Notes: a model not told the origin generated them from the sequence alone. Counted from the stretch's first letter, positions 1-8,098 are shown. The stretch: DNA of 64,000 nucleotides from Flavihumibacter petaseus NBRC 106054 (GCF_000974785.1 NZ_BBWV01000001.1:248001-312000); one strand, 5' to 3'. Numbers and translations are program-made.

Positions 1-242
1 ACAAGGTCATAAGGAATGTCCGGAATCGTGAAGGGCTGAAGCGGAACGGAGATTTCTTTCACACATTCCGGCATCGCATCAAAGAACTGATCACTGGTCC
101 ATGGGAAGGGAAAATCATCCACAGGTTTATAAGATACAAAATCGATTCTTGCTTTTCCTTCCAGCGGCGACAGCATATTGTCGAGGATCTGCTTCAACTG
201 TCCGCTCTGTGTATAGTACAGGACCAGGATATTCAAAGACAT
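1..242 (-). CDS. darA: DarA-like dialkylresorcinol biosynthesis protein (C-terminal part beyond window)
   Basis: Only the first 80 codons are in the window. They begin MSLNILVLYYTQSGQL, a flavodoxin-like first strand with a phosphate-binding-type loop. Further on, a FPFPWTSDQFFDAMPE stretch matches my memory of DarA proteins of dialkylresorcinol/flexirubin clusters. In such clusters DarA works with the ketosynthase DarB to make the resorcinol head group that is esterified to an aryl polyene. The gene is divergent from the acyl carrier protein and ketosynthases at 329-2849, which fits a pigment cluster extending off the left edge. The ATG lies at 240-242; no Shine-Dalgarno is visible. The assignment rests on the N-terminal segment only. 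Confidence 0.7.
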   Translation of the reverse strand, partial: MSLNILVLYYTQSGQLKQILDNMLSPLEGKARIDFVSYKPVDDFPFPWTSDQFFDAMPECVKEISVPLQPFTIPDIPYDL

Positions 243-296
243 GTCTGTTTTTCTAGCGGCCCAAGATAACTAATTCCGTCAAATGATAAATATGGC

Positions 297-304
297 TATT
301 TTTG
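297..304 (+). promoter_or_regulatory. Candidate -7 box (TATTTTTG) for the pigment-cluster ACP operon
   Basis: TATTTTTG matches the Bacteroidota sigma-ABfr -7 consensus TAnnTTTG and lies 24 nt before the ATG at 329, giving a leader of about 18 nt. I see no clear TTG at the usual upstream spacing, so the call is tentative. The position favours ATG 329 over the TTG at 302 as the start of the carrier protein. Confidence 0.4.
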
Positions 305-328
305 GCCATCCTAAAACAAACGGCCTTC

Positions 329-586
329 ATGGAAGATTTCAAACGTTCTCTTAAATCGCAGATCATTGAAGCCCTTAATCTGCAGGGCATGGAACCTGAA
401 GAGATAGACGACGCGGCTCCCTTGTTTGGTGAAGGCCTTGGACTCGACAGTATAGATTCACTCGAACTCATCGTATTGATGGAGCGTCATTATGGGATCA
501 AGATCGAAGATCCCCGTGAAGGCCGGAGGGTGTTTGAGTCAATCAATGTGATGGCCGACTATATCCAGGCGAACAGAAAAAAGTAA
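329..586 (+). CDS. Acyl carrier protein of the flexirubin/aryl-polyene-type cluster
   Basis: An 85-residue acyl carrier protein. Ser41 in the motif LGLDSIDSLEL is the expected 4'-phosphopantetheine attachment site, followed by the acidic helix II typical of ACPs. The family tethers growing acyl or polyene chains for ketosynthases. It lies 2 nt before a ketosynthase gene that starts with GTG, so the two are probably translated together. A TTG at 302 would add nine residues, but the -7-like box at 297-304 would then overlap the coding region; ATG 329 also gives the usual ACP length. It is more likely the dedicated carrier of the pigment cluster than the housekeeping fatty-acid ACP. Confidence 0.85.
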   Translation: MEDFKRSLKSQIIEALNLQGMEPEEIDDAAPLFGEGLGLDSIDSLELIVLMERHYGIKIEDPREGRRVFESINVMADYIQANRKK

Positions 587-588
587 TT

Positions 589-1791
589 GTGCAAAAAATA
601 TATGTCACCGGGATGGGCATTGTCAGTGCCCTGGGGATAGGAATTGAAGCGAACCGGTCGGCACTACTGGCAAAAAGGTCCGGTATCGGACAGGCGCGCT
701 GGCTGCAAAGCAGGTTAACGGAACGGCTGCCACTTGGAGAAGTTCCTTTCAGCAATGATGCGTTATGGAGTGCCGCCGGGCTGCAACAGCACCAACCTGC
801 CGGAAGACAGGTTTTACTCGCACTGCATGCCATGAAAGCTGCGCTTGGGGGGATCAAAGCCGCAGATATTGATCCGCAGATGGGTTTTATCAATGCCACC
901 AGCGTCGGCGGCATGTCTGACGTGGAAAATATCTATTCCAACCTGATTGACCCTGCAAAGCCCATTCTGAATAACGAACTTGGTGATTCGCTCGATTGTT
1001 CGCAGGGTACAGAATCGCTGGCCAGGATCTTTGGCCTGAAAAGTTATATCACGACCATCAGTACAGCCTGCTCTTCTTCAGCCAACGCCATCATGTATGC
1101 AGCGCGGCTGATCAGCAACGGTCTGATTGATTCAGCAGTCTGCGGAGGCACCGATACACTTGCCCGCTTCACCCTCAATGGTTTCAACAGTCTGAAAAAT
1201 GTAGACGCGCAACCCTGCCGTCCTTTCGATGAGAACCGGAATGGCCTCAACCTGGGCGAAGGCGCTGCCTATCTTGTTCTCGAAAGCGAACAACAGCTGA
1301 AGCGTTCGGGCAGACAGCCACTCGCCTTATTAAGCGGATTCTGCAACTATAATGAAGCCTTCCATCCCACTGCTCCTTCTCCGGAGGGACTGGGTGCACT
1401 GGCAGCCATGCAGGGCGCCATCAAAAAAGCCGGACTGCACCCGGATGATATCTCCTATGTCAATGCACATGGAACAGCGACGCTTAACAATGATATTGCT
1501 GAAGCCATGGCGCTGCAGAAACTTTTCGGAGAAAATATGCCGGCGTTCTCCTCCACCAAATGTTATACTGGACACACCCTTGCCGCAGCCGGTGCCATAG
1601 AGGCAGTTTTTTCCGTGCTGAACCTGCAGGAGGATGAAATCTATCCCGTACTTAATTTCGGGCAACCTATTGCTGCCGCACCCGTCGTACCCGTTACGGA
1701 AGTCCACACCGGAAAAGGCCTTAAACATATTTTAAGTAATTCATTCGGCTTCGGAGGAAATAACGCCAGCCTCCTGTTCAGCAAAGTATGA
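589..1791 (+). CDS. Beta-ketoacyl-ACP synthase (KAS I/II type) of the pigment cluster
   Basis: A 400-residue condensing enzyme with the complete Cys-His-His catalytic triad: Cys161 in TACSSSAN, His294 in NAHGTATLNND and His329 in GHTLAAAG. The family performs decarboxylative Claisen condensation of malonyl-ACP with a growing chain. The start is GTG at 589, 2 nt after the ACP stop. The stop codon overlaps the next gene's start (ATGA, 1788-1791). Sitting between a dedicated ACP and a cysteine-less partner, it resembles the elongating ketosynthase of aryl-polyene/flexirubin clusters rather than housekeeping FabF. Its exact product cannot be read from the sequence. Confidence 0.88.
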   Translation: MQKIYVTGMGIVSALGIGIEANRSALLAKRSGIGQARWLQSRLTERLPLGEVPFSNDALWSAAGLQQHQPAGRQVLLALHAMKAALGGIKAADIDPQMGFINATSVGGMSDVENIYSNLIDPAKPILNNELGDSLDCSQGTESLARIFGLKSYITTISTACSSSANAIMYAARLISNGLIDSAVCGGTDTLARFTLNGFNSLKNVDAQPCRPFDENRNGLNLGEGAAYLVLESEQQLKRSGRQPLALLSGFCNYNEAFHPTAPSPEGLGALAAMQGAIKKAGLHPDDISYVNAHGTATLNNDIAEAMALQKLFGENMPAFSSTKCYTGHTLAAAGAIEAVFSVLNLQEDEIYPVLNFGQPIAAAPVVPVTEVHTGKGLKHILSNSFGFGGNNASLLFSKV

Positions 1792-2849
1792 AAGACATCA
1801 TTTACATGAAGTCCGCTTCAGCGGTTTGCGCACAGGACATCTTCCGCAAAGACACAATTCCGGATACATTGGCAACAACCGGCAATAACGTACTTAACCT
1901 CCTCGAACCGGACTATCGCCAGTACTTCTCCATTATGCAGCTCCGCAGGATGAGCAAACTGACGAAGGCCGGACTGGTGACTGCAATTGAAGCGCTACGT
2001 CAGTCCGGAATTGAAAAACCTGAGGCAATCATAACCGGAACCGGAAAAGGAAGCCTGACCGACACAGAAAAATTTCTTAAAAGCATCGACGAGTTTGAAG
2101 AAGGTACACTGAACCCGAGCCCGTTCATTCAAAGCACATACAATTCGCTGAATGGGCTGATCGGCCTTCATCACGATGTCGACTGTTACAATACGACCTA
2201 TGTTCACCGTGGGTTTTCACTGGAACATGCCATCCTGGATGCTATACTGCAAATCAGGGAACATCAGATCAGCAATGCCCTGGTTGGTTCTTTTGAAGAG
2301 ATCACAACGCAGCACTTTACCATCAAGCATAAACTGGGCTATTGGAGAAAGGAAAAAGTAGCGCCGGAATCACTGTTCAATACCGACGCAAGCGGATCAA
2401 TTGCCGGGGAAGGCACCTTCTTTTTTACATTGTCGGCAGCGCCCGAAAATTCACTGGCAGAAATCAGGGGACTACGGCTGTTGTTTGAGCCTGACCACGA
2501 AGCTGTTGCAGCTGCCATGAAGTCGCTGCTAACAGAAAACCAGCTGACCATTGAAGATGTGGATGTTGTGGTATCAGGTAGAAATGGTGATAACCGGTTT
2601 GATCACTATTACGATGCGCTGGAGTCTGTGTCATTGAATCACACCCATATCACCACCTTCAAAAATATCAGCGGAGAATTTGATACAGCATCAGGCTTTG
2701 CACTCTGGATGGCAGCATCTATTCTGAAAAACCAGGAGATCCATCCGCAGGCGCTTTACCGTAAAGGCACCACTTCAACCTTCAGGCACCTGCTTATATA
2801 TAATCATTTTTATGGCGAGCAACATGCACTTTACCTGCTCAAAAAATAA
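1788..2849 (+). CDS. Ketosynthase-like protein lacking the catalytic Cys (chain-length-factor type)
   Basis: A 353-residue protein that keeps the overall thiolase-fold ketosynthase pattern, but the nucleophile region reads NTTYVHRGFSLEHAI, with no Cys where KAS enzymes have TACSS. The two catalytic His motifs are also not recognisable. Such proteins pair with an active ketosynthase as a chain-length-factor-like subunit in type II polyketide and aryl-polyene systems. The ATG overlaps the stop of the upstream ketosynthase by 4 nt, supporting translational coupling and a heterodimer. It is the last gene of this transcript; a hairpin follows at 2869. The non-catalytic role is inferred from the missing residues. 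Confidence 0.75.
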   Translation: MKDIIYMKSASAVCAQDIFRKDTIPDTLATTGNNVLNLLEPDYRQYFSIMQLRRMSKLTKAGLVTAIEALRQSGIEKPEAIITGTGKGSLTDTEKFLKSIDEFEEGTLNPSPFIQSTYNSLNGLIGLHHDVDCYNTTYVHRGFSLEHAILDAILQIREHQISNALVGSFEEITTQHFTIKHKLGYWRKEKVAPESLFNTDASGSIAGEGTFFFTLSAAPENSLAEIRGLRLLFEPDHEAVAAAMKSLLTENQLTIEDVDVVVSGRNGDNRFDHYYDALESVSLNHTHITTFKNISGEFDTASGFALWMAASILKNQEIHPQALYRKGTTSTFRHLLIYNHFYGEQHALYLLKK

Positions 2850-2868
2850 GGGGCTTTAAATAAAAAAA

Positions 2869-2892
2869 GCCGCAAAGACGAGTCTTTGCGGC
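2869..2892. terminator. Terminator between the pigment cluster and rplL
   Basis: An 11-bp perfect stem, GCCGCAAAGAC / GTCTTTGCGGC, with a 2-nt loop. Seven A residues precede it on the plus strand, so the minus-strand transcript carries a U-run: a good intrinsic terminator for the rplK-rplL operon. It is weaker for the plus-strand pigment operon, where only an AU-rich stretch follows. Confidence 0.8.
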
Positions 2893-2931
2893 CAATATTT
2901 ATGAACCACTGTTTCCAGCAGTACATTGTGC

Positions 2932-3306
2932 TTAGTTGATTTCTACGTCAGCACCTGCTTCTTTCAGCTTATTAGCGATATCGTCAGCTTCAGCTTTAGA
3001 TACGCCTTCTTTTACAGCTTTGGGAGCACCGTCAACTAGTTCTTTGGCTTCTTTCAGACCAAGACCAGTCAGGTCTTTTACGATTTTAACCACGTTCAGT
3101 TTAGAAGCACCACCGCTCTTCAGGATTACATTGAAAGCAGTTTTTTCTTCTACAGCGGCTGCGCCACCACCAGCATCACCAGAAACTACTACAGCTGCTG
3201 CTGCAGGCTCGATGCCATACTCAGATTTCAGAAAATCAGCCAGTTCCTGTACTTCTTTTACAGTGAGGCTAACCAGTTGTTCAGCTAATACTTTTACGTC
3301 TGCCAT
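2932..3306 (-). CDS. rplL: 50S ribosomal protein L7/L12
   Basis: 124 residues with the full L7/L12 layout: an N-terminal dimerisation segment, an Ala/Gly-rich hinge around residues 35-50 and the conserved C-terminal factor-binding domain ([10 protein letters not shown] onward, with [11 protein letters not shown]). It forms the mobile stalk with L10 that recruits translational GTPases. It is last in the rplK-rplA-rplJ-rplL run. A terminator and a convergent pigment cluster follow, so rpoB is not downstream as it is in most bacteria. Confidence 0.98.
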   Translation of the reverse strand: MADVKVLAEQLVSLTVKEVQELADFLKSEYGIEPAAAAVVVSGDAGGGAAAVEEKTAFNVILKSGGASKLNVVKIVKDLTGLGLKEAKELVDGAPKAVKEGVSKAEADDIANKLKEAGADVEIN

Positions 3307-3376
3307 TGTTTAAAATTTTTACCGTCTTCACAGCCTGTTGCTCCGACGGCAGTATTTAAAAAAATTCTAAATATAT

Positions 3377-3391
3377 CCCCTCAGGCAGGGG
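3377..3391. other. Small GC hairpin in the rplJ-rplL spacer
   Basis: CCCCT / AGGGG stem with a 5-nt loop inside the 108-nt rplJ-rplL spacer. On the minus strand it is followed within about 10 nt by a 7-T run, so it could act as a partial attenuator or a processing site that adjusts L12 output relative to L10. This is inference; the stem is short and the U-tract is not adjacent. Confidence 0.35.
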
Positions 3392-3414
3392 AATTTTTTC
3401 TTGTATAAAAACAA

Positions 3415-3936
3415 TTATTCAGCTGGTGCAGCTTCAACACCACCTTCTTTCTTTGCCTTCTCAAGCAATGCAGCGATAACACGCTGTGCAGGAGCTTGCA
3501 GGAGACCGATAACTTCGCCAATGAGCTCGTTCTTGGTCTTGATCTTGGTGAGTGCTTTCAGCTGATCGTCGCCAACGTATACATCTCCGTTGATGAAGGC
3601 TGCTTTCAGAACTGGACGGTCACCCTTGCTTTCTGTACGGAAAGAAGAAATGATCAGTGCAGGTTCTTTGGGGTTCTCACTGAAAAGCAATGCAGTCACA
3701 TTGTTCAGGGCTTCGTAAATACCGCTGTATTTGGTGCTGTCGATTGATTCCAGTGCCTTTTTGATCAGGGTATTCTTGGCCACTTTCATTTCGACGTTTT
3801 TGTCGAAGCAATGCCGGCGAAGTTTGCTAACCTGGTCAACAGAAAGTTTTTCTGTATCGGTAATATAGAAATTGTTGTATTGGGAGAACTTGCCTTTCAG
3901 CAGTTCAATCACTTCTTGTTTTTGTTCTTTAGTCAT
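3415..3936 (-). CDS. rplJ: 50S ribosomal protein L10
   Basis: 173 residues beginning MTKEQKQEVIELLKGKF, with the L10 core including the KLRRHCFDKNVEMKVAKNTL region, which contacts 23S rRNA, and an acidic C-terminal helix that docks L12 dimers. It lies 19 nt after rplA and upstream of rplL in the same direction. It anchors the stalk base and in many bacteria represses its own operon; no recognisable leader structure for that was identified here. Confidence 0.97.
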   Translation of the reverse strand: MTKEQKQEVIELLKGKFSQYNNFYITDTEKLSVDQVSKLRRHCFDKNVEMKVAKNTLIKKALESIDSTKYSGIYEALNNVTALLFSENPKEPALIISSFRTESKGDRPVLKAAFINGDVYVGDDQLKALTKIKTKNELIGEVIGLLQAPAQRVIAALLEKAKKEGGVEAAPAE

Positions 3937-3955
3937 ATCGCTAAATTTTTACTGC

Positions 3956-4648
3956 TTAGTGAATGAAGATTTTGGTGTCGATGGTTATGCCGGGGCTCAT
4001 GCTGCTGGCCATGCTAACGCCTTTCAGGTAAGTACCTTTTGCGGTAGCGGGTTTCAGTTTGATCAGGGCATTGATCAGTTCCTGGCTGTTCTCGGCGATC
4101 TTGTCGGGATTGAAGCTCACCCTTCCGATAGAAGCGTGTACAATACCCGCTTTGTCCACCTTGAAAGCGATCTTACCACCTTTCACTTCGTTAACTGCTG
4201 CAGCAACATCATTGGTTACTGTACCGGTCTTGGGGTTCGGCATGAGGTTACGGGGACCGAGAACCTTACCGAGCTTACCGATCTTCGGCATCACGCTGGG
4301 GGTAGCGATGATAACGTCAACGTCGGTCCAGCCGCCTTCGATCTTGGAGATGAATTCGTCCAGGCCAACAAAATCAGCACCGGCGCCTTTTGCATCATTC
4401 TCTTTGTCAGGAGTACAAAGAACCAGAACTTTTTTAGTCTTACCGGTTCCGTGTGGAAGGGTAACGGTTCCGCGTACTGCCTGATCCGCTTTCTTGGGAT
4501 CAACACCGAGGCGGATGTGCAGGTCTACAGAAGCATCAAATTTTGCGATATTCACTTCTTTCACGAGGGAAGAAGCTTCTTTCAGCGAATACAATTTATT
4601 GGAATCAACCTTAGGGTTAACTGCTTTTCTTTTTTTAGTGATAGCCAT
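3956..4648 (-). CDS. rplA: 50S ribosomal protein L1
   Basis: 230 residues with the L1 signatures [33 protein letters not shown] and a C-terminal [16 protein letters not shown] segment. L1 forms the mobile L1 stalk that helps release E-site tRNA. The gene follows rplK by 27 nt and precedes rplJ, the standard order. Confidence 0.98.
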   Translation of the reverse strand: MAITKKRKAVNPKVDSNKLYSLKEASSLVKEVNIAKFDASVDLHIRLGVDPKKADQAVRGTVTLPHGTGKTKKVLVLCTPDKENDAKGAGADFVGLDEFISKIEGGWTDVDVIIATPSVMPKIGKLGKVLGPRNLMPNPKTGTVTNDVAAAVNEVKGGKIAFKVDKAGIVHASIGRVSFNPDKIAENSQELINALIKLKPATAKGTYLKGVSMASSMSPGITIDTKIFIH

Positions 4649-4675
4649 TGCTCAAAAGTTTTTGTTAGTCAACAA

Positions 4676-5119
4676 TTAATTTTCCCATGGAGCAACACCC
4701 TCAACAGTGATACCCATGCTACGTGCTGTACCGGCTACCATTTTCATGGCACTTTCAACGGTAAAGCAGTTCAGGTCAGGCATTTTATCCTTCGCGATAG
4801 CTTCAACCTGAGCCCAGGTAACTTTTCCAACTTTTGAACGGTTAGGCTCTTTTGATCCACCTTTCAGTTTGGCAGCTTCCAGCAACTGTACAGATGCAGG
4901 AGGTGTCTTGATAACGAAATCAAAAGACTTGTCAGAATAAACAGTAATGAGAACCGGGAGAACTTTTCCCACTTTGTCCTGTGTCCGTGCGTTAAACTGC
5001 TTACAGAATTCCATGATGTTTAATCCTTTGGAACCAAGTGCCGGACCGATGGGAGGCGCAGGGTTGGCTTGACCGCCTTTACACTGCAGCTTTACGAAAC
5101 CAGTGATTTCTTTTGCCAT
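4676..5119 (-). CDS. rplK: 50S ribosomal protein L11
   Basis: 147 residues starting [20 protein letters not shown], with the [23 protein letters not shown]-terminal domain that binds the GTPase-associated centre of 23S rRNA. The frame is open for 24 further codons upstream, but MAKEI is the conserved start in the family. The TAGCTTTG promoter box at 5215-5222 places a transcription start far enough upstream for a leader of about 90 nt. It is the first gene of the rplK-rplA-rplJ-rplL run. Confidence 0.96.
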   Translation of the reverse strand: MAKEITGFVKLQCKGGQANPAPPIGPALGSKGLNIMEFCKQFNARTQDKVGKVLPVLITVYSDKSFDFVIKTPPASVQLLEAAKLKGGSKEPNRSKVGKVTWAQVEAIAKDKMPDLNCFTVESAMKMVAGTARSMGITVEGVAPWEN

Positions 5120-5214
5120 TGTAATAGATTTTTTGGTGATAGCGCCCACTTTTTCCGTTGCCGGAGCAGTGAGCTCCCAAATCCAATTCAAACAAGAACT
5201 AACGATTGGGGACG

Positions 5215-5246
5215 CAAAGCTAGTAATTTTTCCTGAGCTGTCCCAA
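5215..5246 (-). promoter_or_regulatory. Candidate promoter of the rplKAJL operon
   Basis: On the minus strand, TTG (5246-5244) and TAGCTTTG (5222-5215) are separated by 21 nt and match the Bacteroidota -33/-7 pattern. A 14-bp palindrome GGCCATTAATGGCC lies just upstream at 5254-5267. The nusG terminator at 5463-5490 separates this from the secE-nusG unit, so an independent promoter is expected here. Confidence 0.6.
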
Positions 5247-5284
5247 AAATATTGGCCATTAATGGCCCGGACCTATAACCAGGG

Positions 5285-5376
5285 AATAGCCGACCTACAG
5301 CGATCCTACAGCGCCCCTATAGCAAAAGGGTGGGTTTGCTGGGAGATGGCTGTAGGATCGCTGTAGGTCGGCTATT
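5285..5376. repeat. Perfect 28-bp inverted repeat element with nested hairpin
   Basis: The arms at 5285-5312 and 5349-5376 are exact reverse complements over 28 bp, with a 36-nt loop that holds a further 6-bp stem (AGCAAA 5321-5326 / TTTGCT 5335-5340). The left arm and loop contain three tandem 11-mers: GACCTACAGCG, ATCCTACAGCG and CCCCTATAGCA (5292-5324). It lies between the nusG terminator and the rplK promoter, in the only intergenic gap over 300 nt in the ribosomal run (5120-5509). It looks like a dispersed palindromic (REP/MITE-like) element or a strong cruciform; copies elsewhere cannot be checked from this window. Confidence 0.85.
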
Positions 5377-5462
5377 GTATAAGGCCAGGTAACCCAGGGG
5401 TAAAATGAATCATTTTGATTCCTGAGCTACTAGATAACACCTTATTTATCAATGTAATGAAT

Positions 5463-5490
5463 AAAAAAAACCGCCATCTGGCGGTTTTTT
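5463..5490. terminator. Bidirectional terminator after nusG
   Basis: Stem CCGCCA / TGGCGG with a 2-nt loop (5471-5484), flanked by A8 and T6. It ends the minus-strand secE-nusG transcript 20 nt after the nusG stop codon and would also work on the plus strand. Confidence 0.85.
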
Positions 5491-5509
5491 CCAAATTTAT
5501 TCACGTTGA

Positions 5510-6076
5510 TCAGGAGATTTTTTCCACCTGCATGTAGTTCAATTCCACAGGTGTTGAACGTCCGAAGATCTTCACGGTTACTTTCAGTTTCTTCTTTTCA
5601 TCATTAACCTCTTCAATGATACCATTGAAATCATTGAATGGTCCTTCGATGATCTTGATGGTTTCTCCAACGATGAATGGCTCGCTCATGCTCATACCGC
5701 CTGCTTCGCTCATTTCATCCATCTTACCCAGCATCTTATTCACTTCTGCCTTACGGAGGGCGATCGGATTGTCCTTACCCAGGAAGTGAATAACATTGGA
5801 TGTATTCTTGATGGTGTCCCGGAGGTCATCTCCCAGTTTACCCTCTACAATCTCAATCATTACATAACCGGGGTAGTAGTTCCGCTCGCGCATTACTTTT
5901 TTACCGTTCTGCACCTTGTATACCTTTTCCACCGGAAGAAAGACCTGCTTTACCACCTCGCTCCAGCCACCGCGGCTGATTTCTTTATCGAGGTACTCCT
6001 TCACCTTCCGCTCCTTGCCGCTCACCACGCGCAGCACGTACCATTTGGTCTCCTGTTGATTGACGATTTCTTCCAT
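5510..6076 (-). CDS. nusG: Transcription termination/antitermination factor NusG
   Basis: 188 residues: an N-terminal NGN domain (KWYVLRVVSGKERKVKEYL, YYPGYVMIEI) and a C-terminal KOW domain (EPFIVGETIKIIEGPFNDFNG). NusG binds RNA polymerase, couples it to the ribosome and modulates pausing. The ATG overlaps the stop of secE by 1 nt (TAATG), so the two are translationally coupled. A terminator follows, splitting it from rplK, unlike genomes where nusG-rplK are co-transcribed. Confidence 0.97.
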   Translation of the reverse strand: MEEIVNQQETKWYVLRVVSGKERKVKEYLDKEISRGGWSEVVKQVFLPVEKVYKVQNGKKVMRERNYYPGYVMIEIVEGKLGDDLRDTIKNTSNVIHFLGKDNPIALRKAEVNKMLGKMDEMSEAGGMSMSEPFIVGETIKIIEGPFNDFNGIIEEVNDEKKKLKVTVKIFGRSTPVELNYMQVEKIS

Positions 6077-6273
6077 TACTTAAAGAGTGGATAGATGAGA
6101 TTGTTAAGCAAAGAATTCGCAGCAAAGTCCATCACACCTACCAGGAGGGTAATCAACAGCGTAGCCACCAATACGATAATGGTGGATTGCTGCAGTTGTG
6201 GCCAGGAAGGCCAGGTAACTTTCTCTACCAGCTCTTTGTATGACTCGCTGAAATATGTTGTTATCTTATTCAT
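6076..6273 (-). CDS. secE: Preprotein translocase subunit SecE
   Basis: 65 residues from MNKITTYFSESYKELVEKVTWPSW, with one C-terminal membrane helix (IIVLVATLLITLLVGVM). This is the short single-helix SecE found outside Proteobacteria. It clamps the SecY channel. An ATG three codons earlier (6282) is possible, but MNKI fits the family better. It sits directly after tRNATrp and overlaps nusG by 1 nt. Confidence 0.93.
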   Translation of the reverse strand: MNKITTYFSESYKELVEKVTWPSWPQLQQSTIIVLVATLLITLLVGVMDFAANSLLNNLIYPLFK

Positions 6274-6283
6274 GATTATCAAC

Positions 6284-6357
6284 TGGCACGGGCAACAGGA
6301 TTCGAACCCGTATCAAAGGTTTTGGAGACCTCTATTCTACCATTGAACTATGCCCGT
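6284..6357 (-). tRNA. tRNA-Trp (CCA anticodon)
   Basis: Cloverleaf on the minus strand: acceptor ACGGGCA / TGCCCGT, anticodon loop CTCCAAA giving anticodon CCA, T-arm ACGGG-TTCGAAT-CCTGT. The 3' CCA is encoded (6286-6284). It lies between tuf and secE, a classic position in Bacteroidota and many other bacteria. Confidence 0.97.
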
Positions 6358-6372
6358 GTACGAATGTCAAAT

Positions 6373-6430
6373 GTAAAAATTAAAAAGTAAAAATCAGGAT
6401 GTTCTCCCTTTTTTTACTTTTTAATTTTAC
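6373..6430. repeat. AT-rich inverted repeat between tuf and tRNA-Trp
   Basis: About 21 bp of near-complementary A/T-rich sequence (arms 6373-6393 and 6409-6430, one bulged base) around a 15-nt spacer. On the minus strand this forms a weak hairpin between tuf and tRNATrp. It might be a processing or attenuation point, or one of the AT-rich dispersed palindromes; another example is at 44817-44936. Confidence 0.6.
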
Positions 6431-6452
6431 CTATTGACTTATTGAGATTCAA

Positions 6453-7640
6453 TTATTTAATGATCTCAGTTACCTGTCCGGCACCTACGGTACGGCCACC
6501 TTCGCGGATCGCGAATTTCAGACCTTTTTCCATAGCGATCGGCTGGATCAGGGTTACTCTCAGGTTGGTATTGTCACCAGGCATTACCATCTCTGTACCT
6601 TCAGCCAGTGTACATTCACCGGTTACGTCAGTTGTACGGAAATAGAACTGGGGACGATACTTATTGAAGAACGGCGTGTGACGACCACCTTCTTCTTTGC
6701 TCAGTACGTAAACCTCACCACGGAACTCAGTGTGCGGAGTGATGGAACCCGGCTTACAGATTACCATACCACGACGGATATCTTTTTTCTCAATACCACG
6801 GAGGAGCAGACCGGCGTTGTCACCAGCTTCACCTTCGTCGAGGAGTTTTTTGAACATTTCCACACCAGTTACGGTAGAAGTCATCGCTGCAGGCATCAGA
6901 CCTACGATCTCAACACCTTCACCAACTTTGATACGGCCGCGCTCGATACGACCGGTAGCCACTGTACCACGACCAGTGATAGAGAATACGTCTTCCACTG
7001 ACATCAGGAAAGGCATATCCACCGGACGGGGAGGCAGGGGGATGTAGCTGTCAACAGCGTCCATCAGCTCCTCGATCTTCTTCACCCACTTGTCTTCACC
7101 AGCGAGAGCACCGGTAGCAGAACCCTGGATGATCGGAGTGTTGTCACCGTCAAAGCCATAAGAGCTCAGCAGGTCACGGATCTCCATTTCAACGAGTTCC
7201 AGCAGTTCGGGATCATCAACCAGGTCAACCTTGTTCATGAATACCACGATCTTAGGTACACCTACCTGGCGGGCGAGCAGGATGTGCTCTTTAGTTTGAG
7301 GCATAGGACCGTCGGTAGCAGCCACAACCAGGATGGCACCGTCCATCTGAGCAGCACCGGTAATCATGTTCTTCACATAGTCAGCGTGACCAGGACAGTC
7401 AACGTGAGCATAGTGACGGTTTGCTGTCTGATATTCAACGTGTGCAGTATTGATGGTGATACCACGCTCTTTTTCTTCAGGAGCGCCATCAATTTCATCG
7501 TACTTTTTAGCCGTTGCCAATCCTTTCGTTGCGAGAATGGAAGTGATGGCGGCAGTCAAAGTGGTTTTACCGTGGTCAACGTGGCCAATAGTACCTACGT
7601 TAACGTGGGGCTTTTCCCTCTTAAAGGTCTCTTTTGCCAT
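6453..7640 (-). CDS. tuf: Elongation factor Tu
   Basis: 395 residues with the EF-Tu G domain: GHVDHGKT P-loop at 19-26, a DCPGHADY G3 motif, NKVD G4 and GSATGAL G5, followed by the two beta-barrel domains. It delivers aminoacyl-tRNA to the ribosome. It lies downstream of a four-tRNA cluster on the same strand, with an extra -7-like box at 7709-7716 in the spacer. Only one tuf copy is in the window. Confidence 0.99.
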   Translation of the reverse strand: MAKETFKREKPHVNVGTIGHVDHGKTTLTAAITSILATKGLATAKKYDEIDGAPEEKERGITINTAHVEYQTANRHYAHVDCPGHADYVKNMITGAAQMDGAILVVAATDGPMPQTKEHILLARQVGVPKIVVFMNKVDLVDDPELLELVEMEIRDLLSSYGFDGDNTPIIQGSATGALAGEDKWVKKIEELMDAVDSYIPLPPRPVDMPFLMSVEDVFSITGRGTVATGRIERGRIKVGEGVEIVGLMPAAMTSTVTGVEMFKKLLDEGEAGDNAGLLLRGIEKKDIRRGMVICKPGSITPHTEFRGEVYVLSKEEGGRHTPFFNKYRPQFYFRTTDVTGECTLAEGTEMVMPGDNTNLRVTLIQPIAMEKGLKFAIREGGRTVGAGQVTEIIK

Positions 7641-7708
7641 TTTATTTGTTTTTAAGTTGTGGTTTAAAACTGGAAGACCCGAAGGACTTCATATCATTAA
7701 GGCGGCTG

Positions 7709-7716
7709 CAAAGATA
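7709..7716 (-). promoter_or_regulatory. Candidate -7 box upstream of tuf
   Basis: TATCTTTG on the minus strand fits TAnnTTTG and lies about 70 nt before the tuf ATG, inside the 180-nt tRNA-tuf spacer. A clear TTG at the correct spacing is not present, so a tuf-proximal promoter is only possible. Confidence 0.4.
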
Positions 7717-7820
7717 CTGTATTACCAGATCGTCGCTGCTGCCGACTACACTTTCATTTACCAAAACCGCCGGAATACCTCCCCCTCAGGGAACGACTTC
7801 CGGCTCCAGGTCCTCAGTAG

Positions 7821-7892
<72 letters not shown>

Positions 7893-7975
7893 TTAAAAAT
7901 TTGTGGTTTGCCATTTACGGCCCGAGATCGAGTGCTCAACCCTCAAACCCTAAACGGCAAACCACAAAACATAAT

Positions 7976-8051
7976 TGGAGCGGAAGACGAGTCTCGAACT
8001 CGCAACCTATAGCTTGGAAGGCTATCGCTCTACCAATTGAGCTACTTCCGC
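7976..8051 (-). tRNA. tRNA-Gly (TCC anticodon)
   Basis: Acceptor GCGGAAG / CTTCCGC, anticodon stem ATAGC / GCTAT with loop CTTCCAA (anticodon TCC) and a standard T-arm. The 3' CCA is encoded (7978-7976), unlike its neighbours. Confidence 0.97.
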
Positions 8052-8098
8052 TTCTAACCACCCGGCTTTTTGGCCAGTGATAGCTCCGGCGAATGGTG

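Noticed and set aside
3872-4837. 321-codon open frame antisense to rplA/rplJ
   Set aside because: Opposite two certain ribosomal protein genes; codon-usage shadow.
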